Shown here in pieces: positions 16,981 through 26,355 of a stretch of 64,000 nt of DNA. Position 1 is the first letter of the stretch. Each line of letters opens with the position of its first letter. The stretch is from positions 1,178,001 through 1,242,000 of the forward strand of contig CBDAPX010000001.1 of NCBI GenBank assembly GCA_965198725.1, given 5' to 3'. The translations under genes were made by a program, and so were the position numbers. The DNA is from CBDAPX01 sp965198725 (GTDB lineage: Bacteria; Pseudomonadota; Alphaproteobacteria; Rhodobacterales; Rhodobacteraceae). The notes beneath the pieces are model-generated. The model saw only the letters and a program-made list of their open reading frames with translations, made no database searches and was not told the DNA's origin.

Positions 16981-17544
16981 TTAGCTTTCGCCGCTTGCCA
17001 ACAGGCCCGCGATGATTGCCTTCGCGCTGTCAGAAGACCAGTCCGCATCGCCACGCATCCGAGCGATTTCTTGCCCTTGGGGGTCGATGATTACCGTTAT
17101 AGGCAGGCCCAGAACCGCCATTTCACGGGCGACGGCCTGTTTGGGGTCTTTGTGTTTCGGCAAATTGGTAATGCCGGTTTCATCGAAAAACCGATCAATG
17201 CCACCTGGGGAATTGCGACCGGTCGCCAGTGTCACAACTTCGAACATATCTCCGCCGAATTCGCTTTGCAGTTCCGAAATCATCGGCATCTCGTGTCGGC
17301 AGGGCGCGCACCACGTGGCCCAGAAATTCAAAAGGACATACTTGCCCTGCCAATCGGCCAACGTGCCTTCGCTGCCGTCTTCCATCTCGAACGCAGCTTC
17401 CGATATGACGACAGGCTCTGGGTGAAAGACCAGTTTTTTCATGTCGCCGTCCCGCAGCGCTTCGATAGCGGACATGTCGGCCATTGCGGTGTTTGCACCC
17501 AATGTCAGGGCCGTATAAACGAGCGCGAGCAACAGATTTTTCAT
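16981..17544 (-). CDS. TlpA-like periplasmic thiol-disulfide oxidoreductase
   Basis: A 187-residue thioredoxin-fold protein. From ATG 17544 (preceded by GGAGGGG) it has a signal peptide, then the redox motif WCAPC in NFWATWCAPCRHEMP. Proteins of this type reduce disulfides in the periplasm, often for cytochrome c or copper-protein maturation; no partner gene is adjacent. It is divergent from argH with 22 bp between starts, so the two share a promoter region. An upstream in-frame ATG at 17643 overlaps argH and is rejected. Confidence 0.88.
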   Translation of the reverse strand: MKNLLLALVYTALTLGANTAMADMSAIEALRDGDMKKLVFHPEPVVISEAAFEMEDGSEGTLADWQGKYVLLNFWATWCAPCRHEMPMISELQSEFGGDMFEVVTLATGRNSPGGIDRFFDETGITNLPKHKDPKQAVAREMAVLGLPITVIIDPQGQEIARMRGDADWSSDSAKAIIAGLLASGES

Positions 17545-17566
17545 ATCCCCTCCGAAGGGTTCCCAG

Positions 17567-18958
17567 ATGACCGACAAAACCTCGAACCAGATGTGGGGCG
17601 GCCGCTTTGCCGCCGGACCGGACGCGATCATGGAGGCGATCAATGCCTCTATCGGGTTCGATCAGCGGATGGCCGCACAGGACATCGCCGGTTCCAGGGC
17701 CCATGCCGCCATGCTGGCGGCCACAGGCGTCATAACGGATAGCGATGCACAGGCGATCCGGAAAGGGCTGCTCACGGTCTTGTCAGAGATCGAGGCCGGA
17801 ACCTTTGCATTTTCCACCGCACTGGAAGACATCCATATGAACGTCGAGGCACGGTTGAAGGACATCGTCGGCGAGCCCGCGGGGCGTCTGCACACCGGGC
17901 GCAGCCGCAACGATCAGGTCGCGACGGATTTCAAACTATGGGTGCGCGATCAATTCGACGCCGCAGAAACGGGTCTTTTGGCCCTGATCCACGCGCTCTT
18001 GGATCAAGCCGAGGCAGGGGCCGATTGGGTGATGCCCGGCTTTACCCATTTGCAAACGGCGCAGCCTGTCACCTGGGGCCATCACATGATGGCGTATGTT
18101 GAAATGTTCGGTCGCGATCTGTCGCGCGTTCGGGATGCGCGGGCGCGGATGAACGAGTCCCCCCTTGGGGCCGCGGCCCTTGCCGGTACGTCTTTCCCAA
18201 TCGATCGGGACATGACTGCGCGCGATCTGGGCTTTGACCGTCCGGCAGCCAATTCACTCGACGCCGTCAGCGACCGAGATTTCGCGTTGGAATTCCTGTC
18301 AACGGCATCGATTTGCGCCGTCCATCTCAGCCGCTTTGCCGAAGAACTGGTGATCTGGTCCTCTGCGCAATTCCGTTTTGTGACGCTGAGCGATCGGTTT
18401 TCAACTGGTTCGTCTATCATGCCGCAAAAGAAGAACCCGGATGCCGCCGAGCTGATCCGTGCTAAGGTCGGGCGCATCTTTGGCGCCAATACGGCTTTGA
18501 TGATGGTGATGAAAGGCCTGCCTTTGGCTTATTCCAAGGACATGCAGGAAGACAAGGAACAGGTATTCGACGCCGCCGACAACTGGATGCTGGCGCTGGC
18601 CGCGATGGAAGGCATGGTCAAGGACATGACCGGAAACCGCGACAGCCTCGCAGCCGCCGCCGGTTCCGGGTTTTCCACAGCGACGGACCTTGCCGACTGG
18701 TTGGTCCGGGTGCTGGGCCTGCCATTCCGCGATGCGCATCATGTCACAGGCAGCCTCGTCGCCATGGCCGAAGCAAAGGGCTGTGATCTGCCCGACCTGA
18801 CCCTTGCCGACATGCAGTCGGTCCATGCCGGGATCACCGAAGATGTGTATTCTGTTCTTACCGTGGAAAATTCGGTAAACTCGCGTATGTCTTATGGCGG
18901 GACGGCCCCCACACAGGTCCGTGCCCAGATCGCACGATGGAAGGACGTTTTGTCATGA
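17567..18958 (+). CDS. argH: Argininosuccinate lyase
   Basis: Cleaves argininosuccinate to arginine and fumarate in the last step of arginine synthesis. The 463-residue length and the fumarase/aspartase-superfamily signature GSSIMPQKKNPD (about residues 281-292) are clear, with TGRSRNDQ near residue 110 also typical. Its stop overlaps the start of the lipoprotein gene at 18955 (ATGA). It heads a run argH, lipoprotein, DUF2834 gene that I recall as commonly continuing with lysA in Rhodobacteraceae; here lysA is separated by 2 kb. Confidence 0.97.
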   Translation: MTDKTSNQMWGGRFAAGPDAIMEAINASIGFDQRMAAQDIAGSRAHAAMLAATGVITDSDAQAIRKGLLTVLSEIEAGTFAFSTALEDIHMNVEARLKDIVGEPAGRLHTGRSRNDQVATDFKLWVRDQFDAAETGLLALIHALLDQAEAGADWVMPGFTHLQTAQPVTWGHHMMAYVEMFGRDLSRVRDARARMNESPLGAAALAGTSFPIDRDMTARDLGFDRPAANSLDAVSDRDFALEFLSTASICAVHLSRFAEELVIWSSAQFRFVTLSDRFSTGSSIMPQKKNPDAAELIRAKVGRIFGANTALMMVMKGLPLAYSKDMQEDKEQVFDAADNWMLALAAMEGMVKDMTGNRDSLAAAAGSGFSTATDLADWLVRVLGLPFRDAHHVTGSLVAMAEAKGCDLPDLTLADMQSVHAGITEDVYSVLTVENSVNSRMSYGGTAPTQVRAQIARWKDVLS

Positions 18959-19140
18959 CACTGTTGAAGCCAATGGCCCTAATGACTGCCTCTCTTCTCT
19001 TTCTGGCCAGCTGTGGCGCAGATGGCGAGCCGATCCGCCCAAATTTCTCTGGCGGTGTCGCCGTCGGATCAAGCGGCGTGCACACTTATGGCGGCGTGTA
19101 CGTCAGCCAGGGGCCCTTTTCGGTTTTCCTAGGCCTGTAA
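18955..19140 (+). CDS. Small lipoprotein
   Basis: A 61-residue precursor with a lipobox LFLASC, so the mature protein would be lipid-anchored. The mature part is Gly-rich, with GGVAVGSSGVHTYGGVYV. No function is known. ATG overlaps the argH stop. Confidence 0.8.
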   Translation: MTLLKPMALMTASLLFLASCGADGEPIRPNFSGGVAVGSSGVHTYGGVYVSQGPFSVFLGL

Positions 19141-19143
19141 ACC

Positions 19144-19470
19144 ATGACACCCTTGCGCCTTTTGTATCTTGCCCTTGCGATTTGGGGCACGATCCATCCG
19201 ATGTATTATTTCATCGGGTACATGCAGCAAACGGGTACGGGTCTCACTGGTTTGATCGATGCGTGGTATGTCAACGCCTCGACAACGGGCCTTACATGGG
19301 ACCTGACAATTGCGGCGATCGCTTTGACCGTTTTCGTGATCGCCGACAGCGTTCGGATGCGCCATTGGATTGGCCTGATCGCTGTACCGGGAACCTTTTG
19401 TATCGGGGTCAGCTGCGGTTTACCGCTTTACTTGTTCCTGCGCACGCGCCCCGGCGTTTCTGGAGCCTGA
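19144..19470 (+). CDS. DUF2834 family membrane protein
   Basis: A 108-residue protein with about three hydrophobic segments and the DUF2834 motif WGTIHPMYYF near residues 14-23. Function unknown. It starts 3 bases after the lipoprotein stop, so the three genes from argH form an operon. lysA would be the expected next gene. Confidence 0.82.
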   Translation: MTPLRLLYLALAIWGTIHPMYYFIGYMQQTGTGLTGLIDAWYVNASTTGLTWDLTIAAIALTVFVIADSVRMRHWIGLIAVPGTFCIGVSCGLPLYLFLRTRPGVSGA

Positions 19471-19819
19471 AAATGCTCGACGCACCAGCTTCGGTCAGTA
19501 TTCGGTATACCAATTCTCGACCGCGGCTTTGTCCTTGGCGCATTGGCAGAAGGCCGAGGATGGATAGATACCAATCGCAATCCAATACCTTTGACTGCTT
19601 AAACTCCGCCATCCGTTCGTCGATCGGATGATAAATAACCAGCAGCGCCGTCCCCATAGCACTCCAGATCATGTCCTTTTTGCGCTTGGACTTCTCTATG
19701 GCCTCTTCGGCGGATAAAGGCAAAGATCAAACCGAAATGCCGAGAGCATCCCCAGCGGGCGCCCAAACCCGCCCAAATTCAAATGCTTCGGCAATCGAAA
19801 ACGCGAAATAGGTCTTCAT
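19409..19819 (-). pseudogene. Stop-interrupted reading frame
   Basis: One minus-strand frame runs from ATG 19819 (MKTYFAFSIAEAFEF) to a TGA at 19727-19729, then continues open to 19409 with a protein-like stretch (AEEAIEKSKRKKDMIWSAMG, then TALLVIYHPIDERMAEFK). Its far end overlaps DUF2834. A second, shifted frame also gives protein-like sequence near 19500-19570 and ends in WYTEY. This pattern suggests a decayed gene; I do not recognise the family. Confidence 0.3.
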
Positions 19820-19944
19820 CGCATTGCTGCGCCGGGTGACTGGCATCACAGACGCAGCCAGCGCCCGTTATGAAAGGCGAAAGCTTGCTTTCGCGTCAAG
19901 CGTGAATGGCTGTTCCGAACCTTTTATCGAGCGGTTGAGAGCAT
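19471..19944. other. Gene-poor left end of the accessory segment
   Basis: Between DUF2834 and the NAD(P)-binding gene I see only the interrupted frame and a perfect inverted repeat, GCGAAAGC/GCTTTCGC at 19877-19894, about 50 bp after the oxidoreductase stop on its downstream side. It may be a weak terminator. No tRNA, integrase or target-site repeat was found. Confidence 0.5.
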
Positions 19945-20574
19945 TCACTGGGACGCGACAAATGGTGCAGTGCGCACTGTTTCCGGTTCAGTCAAGATTT
20001 CGATCATATAGCGCGCCAACTGCACCGGATCGACTTTAAACGTGGCAGGACCGTCGTCAGAAGTCACAAACTGGCCAGAAGCGGTTGTGATTTGTGGTGG
20101 ACGTTGGATCGTCCAATCCATTGGCGAAGCGCAAAGCACATTATGCTCCCCTTCTTTGTCCCGATATCCTTTGCCACCCATGAGAATAAGCATCATGCGC
20201 ATCAATCGGCGCTGCACGCTTAGTTTCTCATCCGCGAGGAGCAATCCTGCTCCACCTATTGCAACGATCCGTTTAATATCCTTGCTCTGCATTTGTTCGA
20301 TCAGCCCAGCAATTGCCTTGGAATATTCGCCATTGTTCGATGTGCGACTCATTGGCGGGCCGATTGTGGAAAGGACTGCGTCAGCGCCTTCAAGCGTCTT
20401 TGCGCGGGCGTGCGCGTCAAAGTAGTCGCCTTCGACTATTGTTATCTGGTCATAGAATGCGCTGACCTTATCAGGTGATCGGACCAGTGCTGTGACAGTG
20501 TGATTAGCCGCTAGCACTTCTTTCAAAAGTACTTGTCCAAGCATCCCGGATGCACCAAATACCGCAAGCTTCAT
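19945..20574 (-). CDS. NAD(P)-binding atypical SDR / NmrA-like protein
   Basis: A 209-residue Rossmann-fold protein that begins with MKLAVFGASGMLGQ, a GxxGxxG dinucleotide-binding motif (residues 7-12), and lacks the usual YxxxK active site, so it resembles NmrA-like or biliverdin-reductase-type NAD(P) binding proteins. The start at 20574 overlaps the stop of the membrane-protein gene (ATGA), so the two are co-translated. Context and looser, AT-richer codon use suggest acquisition. Substrate unknown. Confidence 0.85.
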   Translation of the reverse strand: MKLAVFGASGMLGQVLLKEVLAANHTVTALVRSPDKVSAFYDQITIVEGDYFDAHARAKTLEGADAVLSTIGPPMSRTSNNGEYSKAIAGLIEQMQSKDIKRIVAIGGAGLLLADEKLSVQRRLMRMMLILMGGKGYRDKEGEHNVLCASPMDWTIQRPPQITTASGQFVTSDDGPATFKVDPVQLARYMIEILTEPETVRTAPFVASQ

Positions 20575-20960
20575 ACCCTTGCTTCCCGCCACGTTAGCAC
20601 CATCACAACGAGAGCTAGGCCGCCAAGGATCAGCCCTGCGATCGCGCCCGGGCCCACGTTACCGAAAGCGGACAGGAATACGGCGTCATGCAAGTTCAAG
20701 AACGCCATGCCAAAAGCGCCAATCATTACAGGTAGCGTTGTGCCGTTCAACGCACCAAACAAACCGATCAGTGCTAGACCCATTTGCCTCGCTAGAAACG
20801 CTCCTGCGACTGACCCCAATGACGCGGTTTCTGGGCTCAAGTTGGCCAGAGCCGGATTGGCTGAAATGTCCATGTAAGCAGGCAACGTAAAGACAAGCAT
20901 AACCACAGAAATGAGGCCCAACAGCCCGCGTACGACGTATCCATGTTTCTTTTGAGCCAA
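20571..20960 (-). CDS. Small polytopic membrane protein
   Basis: A 129-residue protein with four hydrophobic segments (starting GLLGLISVVMLVFTLPAYM; ending AGLILGGLALVVMVLTW). No catalytic motif; family not recognised, though similar four-helix proteins often accompany NAD(P)-binding oxidoreductases. It is the first gene of the two-gene minus-strand unit. A palindrome that could be an operator lies just upstream. Confidence 0.75.
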   Translation of the reverse strand: MAQKKHGYVVRGLLGLISVVMLVFTLPAYMDISANPALANLSPETASLGSVAGAFLARQMGLALIGLFGALNGTTLPVMIGAFGMAFLNLHDAVFLSAFGNVGPGAIAGLILGGLALVVMVLTWREARV

Positions 20961-21477
20961 AGTTTCATTCCTATCTATCTTTCTGGAAAGATATATTTTT
21001 ATCTTTTTATGCGCAAGTGGTTCTGTGCGGTATTTGTCGTAGACTTTGAAAAAGGAGTGCTTTCGCCCAATGCAAAGCAGAGATCTTGATCGAAAACTTC
21101 AAGTTCCAAGACGCGCATCGCCTCTGCGCCACTCGGAAGCAACATTTTCATTTTAGTGGGCGATCCTGTGATAGCTGCACGATGTCCTAAATTCCGGATA
21201 ACAGCGTGACTCTGACGAACCGCTGTTTAACGATGAGCCTGAAAGACCGGTGCGCCGCGGCCAAGTCCAGTTCGAGTTGCCTGGCAAAGATACTTGAAAG
21301 ACTCATTTGAAAATCGCTTGGTTGCCCTCAATTGCTATATCTGACTTCGGCAAGCGAATTTCTTGTGCGTTCGCAGTGTCATGTGTCTTACCCAACTCTT
21401 TTCAAAAGCCAAAAAGCCCAATTGCGCCGCCGGTGCGACCTCGGTAAGACACCGGCCAGACCGCTGAGGGCGTATTC
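20961..21477. other. AT-rich intergenic stretch before lysA
   Basis: 517 bp with visibly lower GC than neighbours and no convincing gene. On the minus strand, from about 21220 to 20998, one frame is open and protein-like (HRAAITGSPTKMKMLLPSG, then AEAMRVLELEVFDQDL) but lacks an intact start region, and another begins at 21308 and stops after 39 codons. These look like gene fragments of unknown origin. The last 100 bp before 21478 are the lysA leader. Confidence 0.5.
20973..20992. promoter_or_regulatory. Palindromic operator candidate upstream of the two-gene unit
   Basis: TATCTTTC and GAAAGATA are perfect 8-bp arms around two bases, about 15-30 bp upstream of the membrane-protein start (20960), followed by an AT-rich stretch with another ATCTTTTT. 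This is where a repressor of MarR, HxlR or TetR type would act. No such regulator gene is present in the window near it. Confidence 0.55.
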
Positions 21478-22743
21478 ATGGACCATTTCCTTTACCGCGA
21501 CGGCGCGCTGTACGCCGAAGAAGTACCTGTGGACGAGATTGCGGCGGCCGTTGGCACCCCGTTTTACGTTTATTCGACAGCCACGCTGCTGCGCCATTTC
21601 CGCCTGTTTGACGAAGCGTTGGACGGTATGGACCATCTTGTTTGCTATGCCATGAAAGCCGCCAGCAATCAGGCGATCCTAAAAACACTCGCAGAGGCTG
21701 GTGCGGGCATGGACGTGGTCTCTGGTGGGGAATACCTGCGGGCCAAGGCGGCGGGAGTGCCGGGCGACAAGATCGTCTTTTCCGGGGTCGGCAAAACGGC
21801 GGACGAGATTCGCACGGCTCTCAACGGCGGGATCCGCCAATTCAACGTCGAATCCGAGCCAGAGCTGGAAGTGTTAAGCGCGGTTGCCCATTCTTTGGGC
21901 AAAACCGCGCCGATTACCATCCGGGTCAATCCCGATGTCGATGCAAAAACACATGCCAAAATCGCCACCGGCAAATCGGAAAACAAGTTTGGCATCCCGA
22001 TTGCACGTGCGCGCGAGGTCTATGCGATGGCCGCGCGTTTGCCGGGGATCGAGGTCATCGGTATCGATGTCCATATCGGCTCGCAACTGACCGACCTGGC
22101 CCCCTTTGAGCTTGCTTATGAGAAGGTGGCAGAACTGACTCATCAGTTGCGCCAAGATGGACATGACATCCGGCGTCTGGATCTTGGCGGGGGCTTGGGC
22201 ATTCCATACACCCGCAGCAATGAGGCGCCGCCGCTGCCTGTCGAATACGGCGCTTTGATCAAGAAATGCGTGGGGGATCTGGGGGTTGAGGTCGAGATAG
22301 AGCCGGGCCGCCTGATCGCGGGCAATGCCGGGGTGATGGTGACCGAAGTCATCTATGTCAAAAAAGGCGAAGGGCGCGACTTTCTAATCCTTGATGGGGC
22401 CATGAACGATTTGATCCGCCCGGCCATGTACGAGGCGTATCACGACATCATTCCGGTGATCGAGCCTGCACCGGGTGTAGAGTACAACCCGGTCGATATC
22501 GTTGGTCCGGTCTGCGAATCCGGCGATACCTTTGCCAAGCAACGCAACATGCCGCCGGTCGCGGCAGGCGACATGATCGCCTTTCGCAGTGCAGGTGCCT
22601 ATGGTGCCGTGATGTCCAGCGAATACAACACGCGTCCTCTTATCCCCGAGGTATTGGTGAAAGACGATCAATTCGCGGTTATCCGCCCACGTCCGACCTT
22701 TGACGAAATCATAAATCGAGATACCATTCCTTCATGGCTGTGA
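21478..22743 (+). CDS. lysA: Diaminopimelate decarboxylase
   Basis: PLP enzyme making L-lysine from meso-diaminopimelate. The 421-residue length is typical; the PLP lysine is Lys60 in CYAMKAASNQ, the glycine-rich phosphate loop is near LGGGLG (about residue 237), and the active cysteine is in CESGDTFAK. Ribosome site GAGGG precedes the ATG. TIGR02302 follows 36 bp later. Confidence 0.96.
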   Translation: MDHFLYRDGALYAEEVPVDEIAAAVGTPFYVYSTATLLRHFRLFDEALDGMDHLVCYAMKAASNQAILKTLAEAGAGMDVVSGGEYLRAKAAGVPGDKIVFSGVGKTADEIRTALNGGIRQFNVESEPELEVLSAVAHSLGKTAPITIRVNPDVDAKTHAKIATGKSENKFGIPIARAREVYAMAARLPGIEVIGIDVHIGSQLTDLAPFELAYEKVAELTHQLRQDGHDIRRLDLGGGLGIPYTRSNEAPPLPVEYGALIKKCVGDLGVEVEIEPGRLIAGNAGVMVTEVIYVKKGEGRDFLILDGAMNDLIRPAMYEAYHDIIPVIEPAPGVEYNPVDIVGPVCESGDTFAKQRNMPPVAAGDMIAFRSAGAYGAVMSSEYNTRPLIPEVLVKDDQFAVIRPRPTFDEIINRDTIPSWL

Positions 22744-22779
22744 CGGGCTATCCTGCCCGCCGCCCCCATGGAGACCTGA

Positions 22780-25383
22780 ATGGCTGAACCAACCGGTCCT
22801 GACGCGCATCCAGCCGTGCGCAATTTGCGCAGGCCGCTCTTCCTCACCCGGATGGGTATGATCGCAGAACGGCTGTGGCGCCGGTTCTGGCCGTTTTTCT
22901 GTGTTTTGATCGTGGCGCTGTCCACGCTCATGCTGGGTCTGCAGGATGCATTGCCGGTTGAGGTTGTTTGGGGCGGTGCGGTTGTGACCGTTCTGGCCGG
23001 TCTGGTGGCATTGGTCTGGGGCCTGCGTGGGCTTGCGTGGCCCACTCGCGCCGAGGCTTTGGTCCGGCTGGACGGCACCTTGCCCGGTCGACCGATCCAA
23101 GCGCTGATTGATACACAAGCCATTGGCATGGATGACCCGTCTTCGGCAGCGGTCTGGCGCGCGCACCAGCAACGTATGGCGGCTCGGGCAGCAGAAGCAA
23201 AGGCGCCCCAACCGGACCTGACCCTGACACGCCGTGATCCTTATGCGCTGCGCTATGCGGCAGCGCTCGTATTTGGTGTTGCGCTGCTCTTTGGATCAGT
23301 TCTGCGCGTCAGTTCTGTGGCCGAAATGACCCCGGGCGGCGCGCCTTTGGCAACAGGTCCGACGTGGGAAGGGTGGATGGAGCCACCACGCTACACCGGC
23401 CTGCCGACGCTGTACCTGAACGACCAGACCGATCCGACGCTGCGCATACCGGAAGGCAGCAACCTGACGCTCCGGTTTTATGGAGAGGTCGGCGCCCTGA
23501 CGCTGGCCGAAACCGTTTCCGGGCGCACCGGGGAAATTCCGCCGGCTTCCGACCCTGTCCACAATTTCGAAGTGGTGCAGGCAGGAGAAATCCGCATCGA
23601 TGGCCCGGGTGGCAGAGCGTGGAGCGTGGACATCCTCGAAGATGCGCCGCCAAACGTGTCCGTCACACGCCCTCCAACGCTTGAATTGGCTGGTCAGCTG
23701 AGCCTGCCGTTTAAGGCGGATGACGACTATGGCGTTCTGGCGGGCGAGGCTGTCATAGAATTGAACATGCCCGAGATTGCGCGGCGCTATGGTCTGGCGA
23801 CCGATCCCGAGCCGCGCGCGCCGATCGTTGTGCCACTGCCTATGCCGATCGCCGGGGATCGAACGCAGTTTGACGAAACGCTGATCGAGGATTTCTCGAA
23901 GCACCCTTGGGCCAACCTTCCGGTCACGTTCACGCTGTCAGCGACGGATGCGCGAGAGCGGACGTTTTTCGCGGCGCCTTATGCGGCCGAATTGACCGCA
24001 CGCCGCTTCTTTGACCCGATGGCCAACGCGGTAATTGAGCAACGCCGCGATCTTCTGTGGTCTCGCGACAATGCCCCCCGTATCTCGCAAGTCTTGCGCG
24101 CCATTTCGCACCGGCCAGAGGATGTGTTCCGGTCCGAAACCGCCTATTTGCGCCTACGCGTCGTTCTGCGGCGGCTGGAAACGTTTAATGAATTCGGGAT
24201 GACCGAGGCGCAGCAAGAAGAATTGGCCGAAGCCATGTGGGAACTTGCCATCCTGCTGGAAGAGGGCGATTTGAGCGATGCGCTTGAACGTTTGCGCCGG
24301 GCGCAAGAACGGCTGAGTGAGGTGATGCGCAACGGTGCCTCGGATCAGGAAATCGCAGAGCTGATGCAAGAGCTGCGCGAGGCAACGGATGACTATATCC
24401 GGCAACTGTCCCGTCAGGCGCGTGAGTTTGCGCAACAGGATGATCAGAGGAATTTCTCGCAGGACCAGAATAACCTGCAGATGTCCCAAAATGACCTGCA
24501 GCGGATGATGGACCGTATTCAGGAACTGATGGAGCAGGGCCGGATGGCTGAGGCGCAACAAGCGCTGCAAGAGCTTCAGCAGATGATGGAAAACATGCGG
24601 GTGACCCAAGGCCAGCCACAAAACGGCCAGTCCCCCGGACAACAAGCGATGGAAGGTTTGGCAGAGACCCTGCGCGAACAACAAGGGCTGAGCGATCAGG
24701 CCTTCCGCGATCTGCAAGAGCAATTCAACCCGAACGCCCAACAGGGCGAAAGCCAGGAAAACGAGGGCCGCAATGGCGGTCAGGGGCGCGGGCAAAGCCA
24801 TGAACCCGGACAGCAAGGTCAGGGTCAGGGCCAAGGCGAGGGGCAGGCCCAAAGCGGGCAACAAGGCGGTGAGCAGGGCCAGTCGATGGAAGAGTCGCTC
24901 GCCGATCGTCAACAAGCGCTGCGCAATGAGTTGCGTCGTCAGCAGCAAGGCATGCCGGGCGCGGGTTCTCCCGAAGGACGGGCTGCCCAAGATGCGTTGG
25001 ACCGGGCCGGTCGGGCAATGGATGGTGCCGAAGACGCGCTGCGCCAGGATGATTTTGCCGGAGCCATAGATCGCCAATCCGAGGCCATGGAAGCCCTGCG
25101 TGAAGGGATGCGCGCGCTTGGCGAGCAAATGGCCGAACAACAGCAGCAAACGCAACCGGGCCAAGGGTCTGAAACCGGGGATCAACAGGCGCAGAACCGG
25201 GATCCGCTGGGTCGGAATTCCGGGTCGAACGGGTCAATGGGCACCGAGGAAAACCTGTTGCAGGGCGAAGATGTCTACCGTCGTGCGCGTGAACTGCTGA
25301 ACGAAATCCGCCGCCGCTCTGGCGAGGGCGAACGCCCGGATGCAGAGCTGGATTACCTACAGCGCCTCTTGGACCGGTTCTGA
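22780..25383 (+). CDS. TIGR02302 (DUF4175) family large membrane protein
   Basis: An 867-residue protein with two hydrophobic segments within residues 28-80 and a third around 155-170. A large periplasmic or cytoplasmic middle follows, then a long C-terminal region dominated by Gln, Glu and Met, including a heptad-like coiled-coil zone around residues 480-620 and a Gly/Gln repeat zone around 650-710. This is the architecture of TIGR02302, a protein characteristic of Rhodobacterales and relatives, with no known function. It sits after lysA as expected. Confidence 0.9.
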   Translation: MAEPTGPDAHPAVRNLRRPLFLTRMGMIAERLWRRFWPFFCVLIVALSTLMLGLQDALPVEVVWGGAVVTVLAGLVALVWGLRGLAWPTRAEALVRLDGTLPGRPIQALIDTQAIGMDDPSSAAVWRAHQQRMAARAAEAKAPQPDLTLTRRDPYALRYAAALVFGVALLFGSVLRVSSVAEMTPGGAPLATGPTWEGWMEPPRYTGLPTLYLNDQTDPTLRIPEGSNLTLRFYGEVGALTLAETVSGRTGEIPPASDPVHNFEVVQAGEIRIDGPGGRAWSVDILEDAPPNVSVTRPPTLELAGQLSLPFKADDDYGVLAGEAVIELNMPEIARRYGLATDPEPRAPIVVPLPMPIAGDRTQFDETLIEDFSKHPWANLPVTFTLSATDARERTFFAAPYAAELTARRFFDPMANAVIEQRRDLLWSRDNAPRISQVLRAISHRPEDVFRSETAYLRLRVVLRRLETFNEFGMTEAQQEELAEAMWELAILLEEGDLSDALERLRRAQERLSEVMRNGASDQEIAELMQELREATDDYIRQLSRQAREFAQQDDQRNFSQDQNNLQMSQNDLQRMMDRIQELMEQGRMAEAQQALQELQQMMENMRVTQGQPQNGQSPGQQAMEGLAETLREQQGLSDQAFRDLQEQFNPNAQQGESQENEGRNGGQGRGQSHEPGQQGQGQGQGEGQAQSGQQGGEQGQSMEESLADRQQALRNELRRQQQGMPGAGSPEGRAAQDALDRAGRAMDGAEDALRQDDFAGAIDRQSEAMEALREGMRALGEQMAEQQQQTQPGQGSETGDQQAQNRDPLGRNSGSNGSMGTEENLLQGEDVYRRARELLNEIRRRSGEGERPDAELDYLQRLLDRF

Positions 25384-25384
25384 T

Positions 25385-26176
25385 TTATTCCGAAGCTGTG
25401 AACAGGCGCGACAACTGTTGATCCAGCCAGATGCGGGCATTGTCGACACCGTTGACATAGCTGTTCAGATAGGGGTCCGCTTGCGGTACCGCCTCTGAAA
25501 TCTCACGCGCTTGCACATAGAGCAACATCAGGATCACGATCAGCAAAAGGCCCAAAGCGAACCCGCGCCGAAAACCGTGACCGCTATCTTCCACGCCGGC
25601 GACATCCGCGGCGGGGGCCGAGGGTGTAATCATCGCTTTTTGTACACGTTTGCGTTCGTTGTCATCCAAGGAAGAGTTGATGTCTTCAATGTCCGGCAAC
25701 AAGTCACGCCGCGCGCCCGGATCAAGGTCGGTTTGCGCGATATCCGGTTCAGGTCCCAAATCGCCACGCATGCGGGCCATCCGCTCTGCCGTTTCGCGTG
25801 CGCGTGTGTCCGGGCTTTCTTGCACGGCATCCAGACCAAGGTCGGGCTGGCTCTCAATCGGGTCGGCTTGGGCTTCCGCCGCACGCAGCTTTGTTTCGTG
25901 GTCAGCCTCTTCGCGCAAAATGTCTTTGACGTCCGAAGACAGTCCGCGGCGCTGATCGGGTTCAGTTTCCGGTGCTACATCTTCGTCAGGTGCATCGAAA
26001 TCCGTATCGGCTAAGCCGTCGTCAATGTCGTCCGACGGCGCGAACCCTTCGCTGTCAGGATGGGATTGAAACCAAGTATGCCCGCAGTTGGAACATTGAA
26101 CATCGCGTCCTGCGGTCGGGATTACCTCGTCGGGCACCTCGTATTGGGCCCCGCAATTTGGACATGCCAGTCGCAT
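25385..26176 (-). CDS. Zinc-ribbon (MJ0042-type) membrane protein
   Basis: A 263-residue protein. An N-terminal zinc ribbon has two CxxC pairs (CPNC at residues 5-8, CSNC at 28-31). The middle is long, acidic and likely disordered. One hydrophobic helix at about residues 208-225 is followed by a short C-terminal domain. The family is widespread in alphaproteobacteria, usually next to ftsE/ftsX as here, and its role is unknown. It is divergent from ftsE. Confidence 0.88.
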   Translation of the reverse strand: MRLACPNCGAQYEVPDEVIPTAGRDVQCSNCGHTWFQSHPDSEGFAPSDDIDDGLADTDFDAPDEDVAPETEPDQRRGLSSDVKDILREEADHETKLRAAEAQADPIESQPDLGLDAVQESPDTRARETAERMARMRGDLGPEPDIAQTDLDPGARRDLLPDIEDINSSLDDNERKRVQKAMITPSAPAADVAGVEDSGHGFRRGFALGLLLIVILMLLYVQAREISEAVPQADPYLNSYVNGVDNARIWLDQQLSRLFTASE

Positions 26177-26355
26177 CCCGCCCCTCCGGTCACCTTGTAT
26201 TCTGCCCTGCTCGTGCGCCTAACCTTATGGTTTCAAAGCAGATCGGGGAAGCAGGAAATAACCTGAGCCATAAACTGACTAAAAACTGTGGCCCAGTTTC
26301 CATTGAACCTTGGCGATGTCTGGGGCACAAGAAAACCAAAATAAGGGGTCTGGGC

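Noticed and set aside
24740..24890. Tandem-repeat-like Gln/Gly-rich DNA
   Set aside because: It lies in frame within the TIGR02302 gene and encodes its normal low-complexity region, so it is not a separate repeat element.
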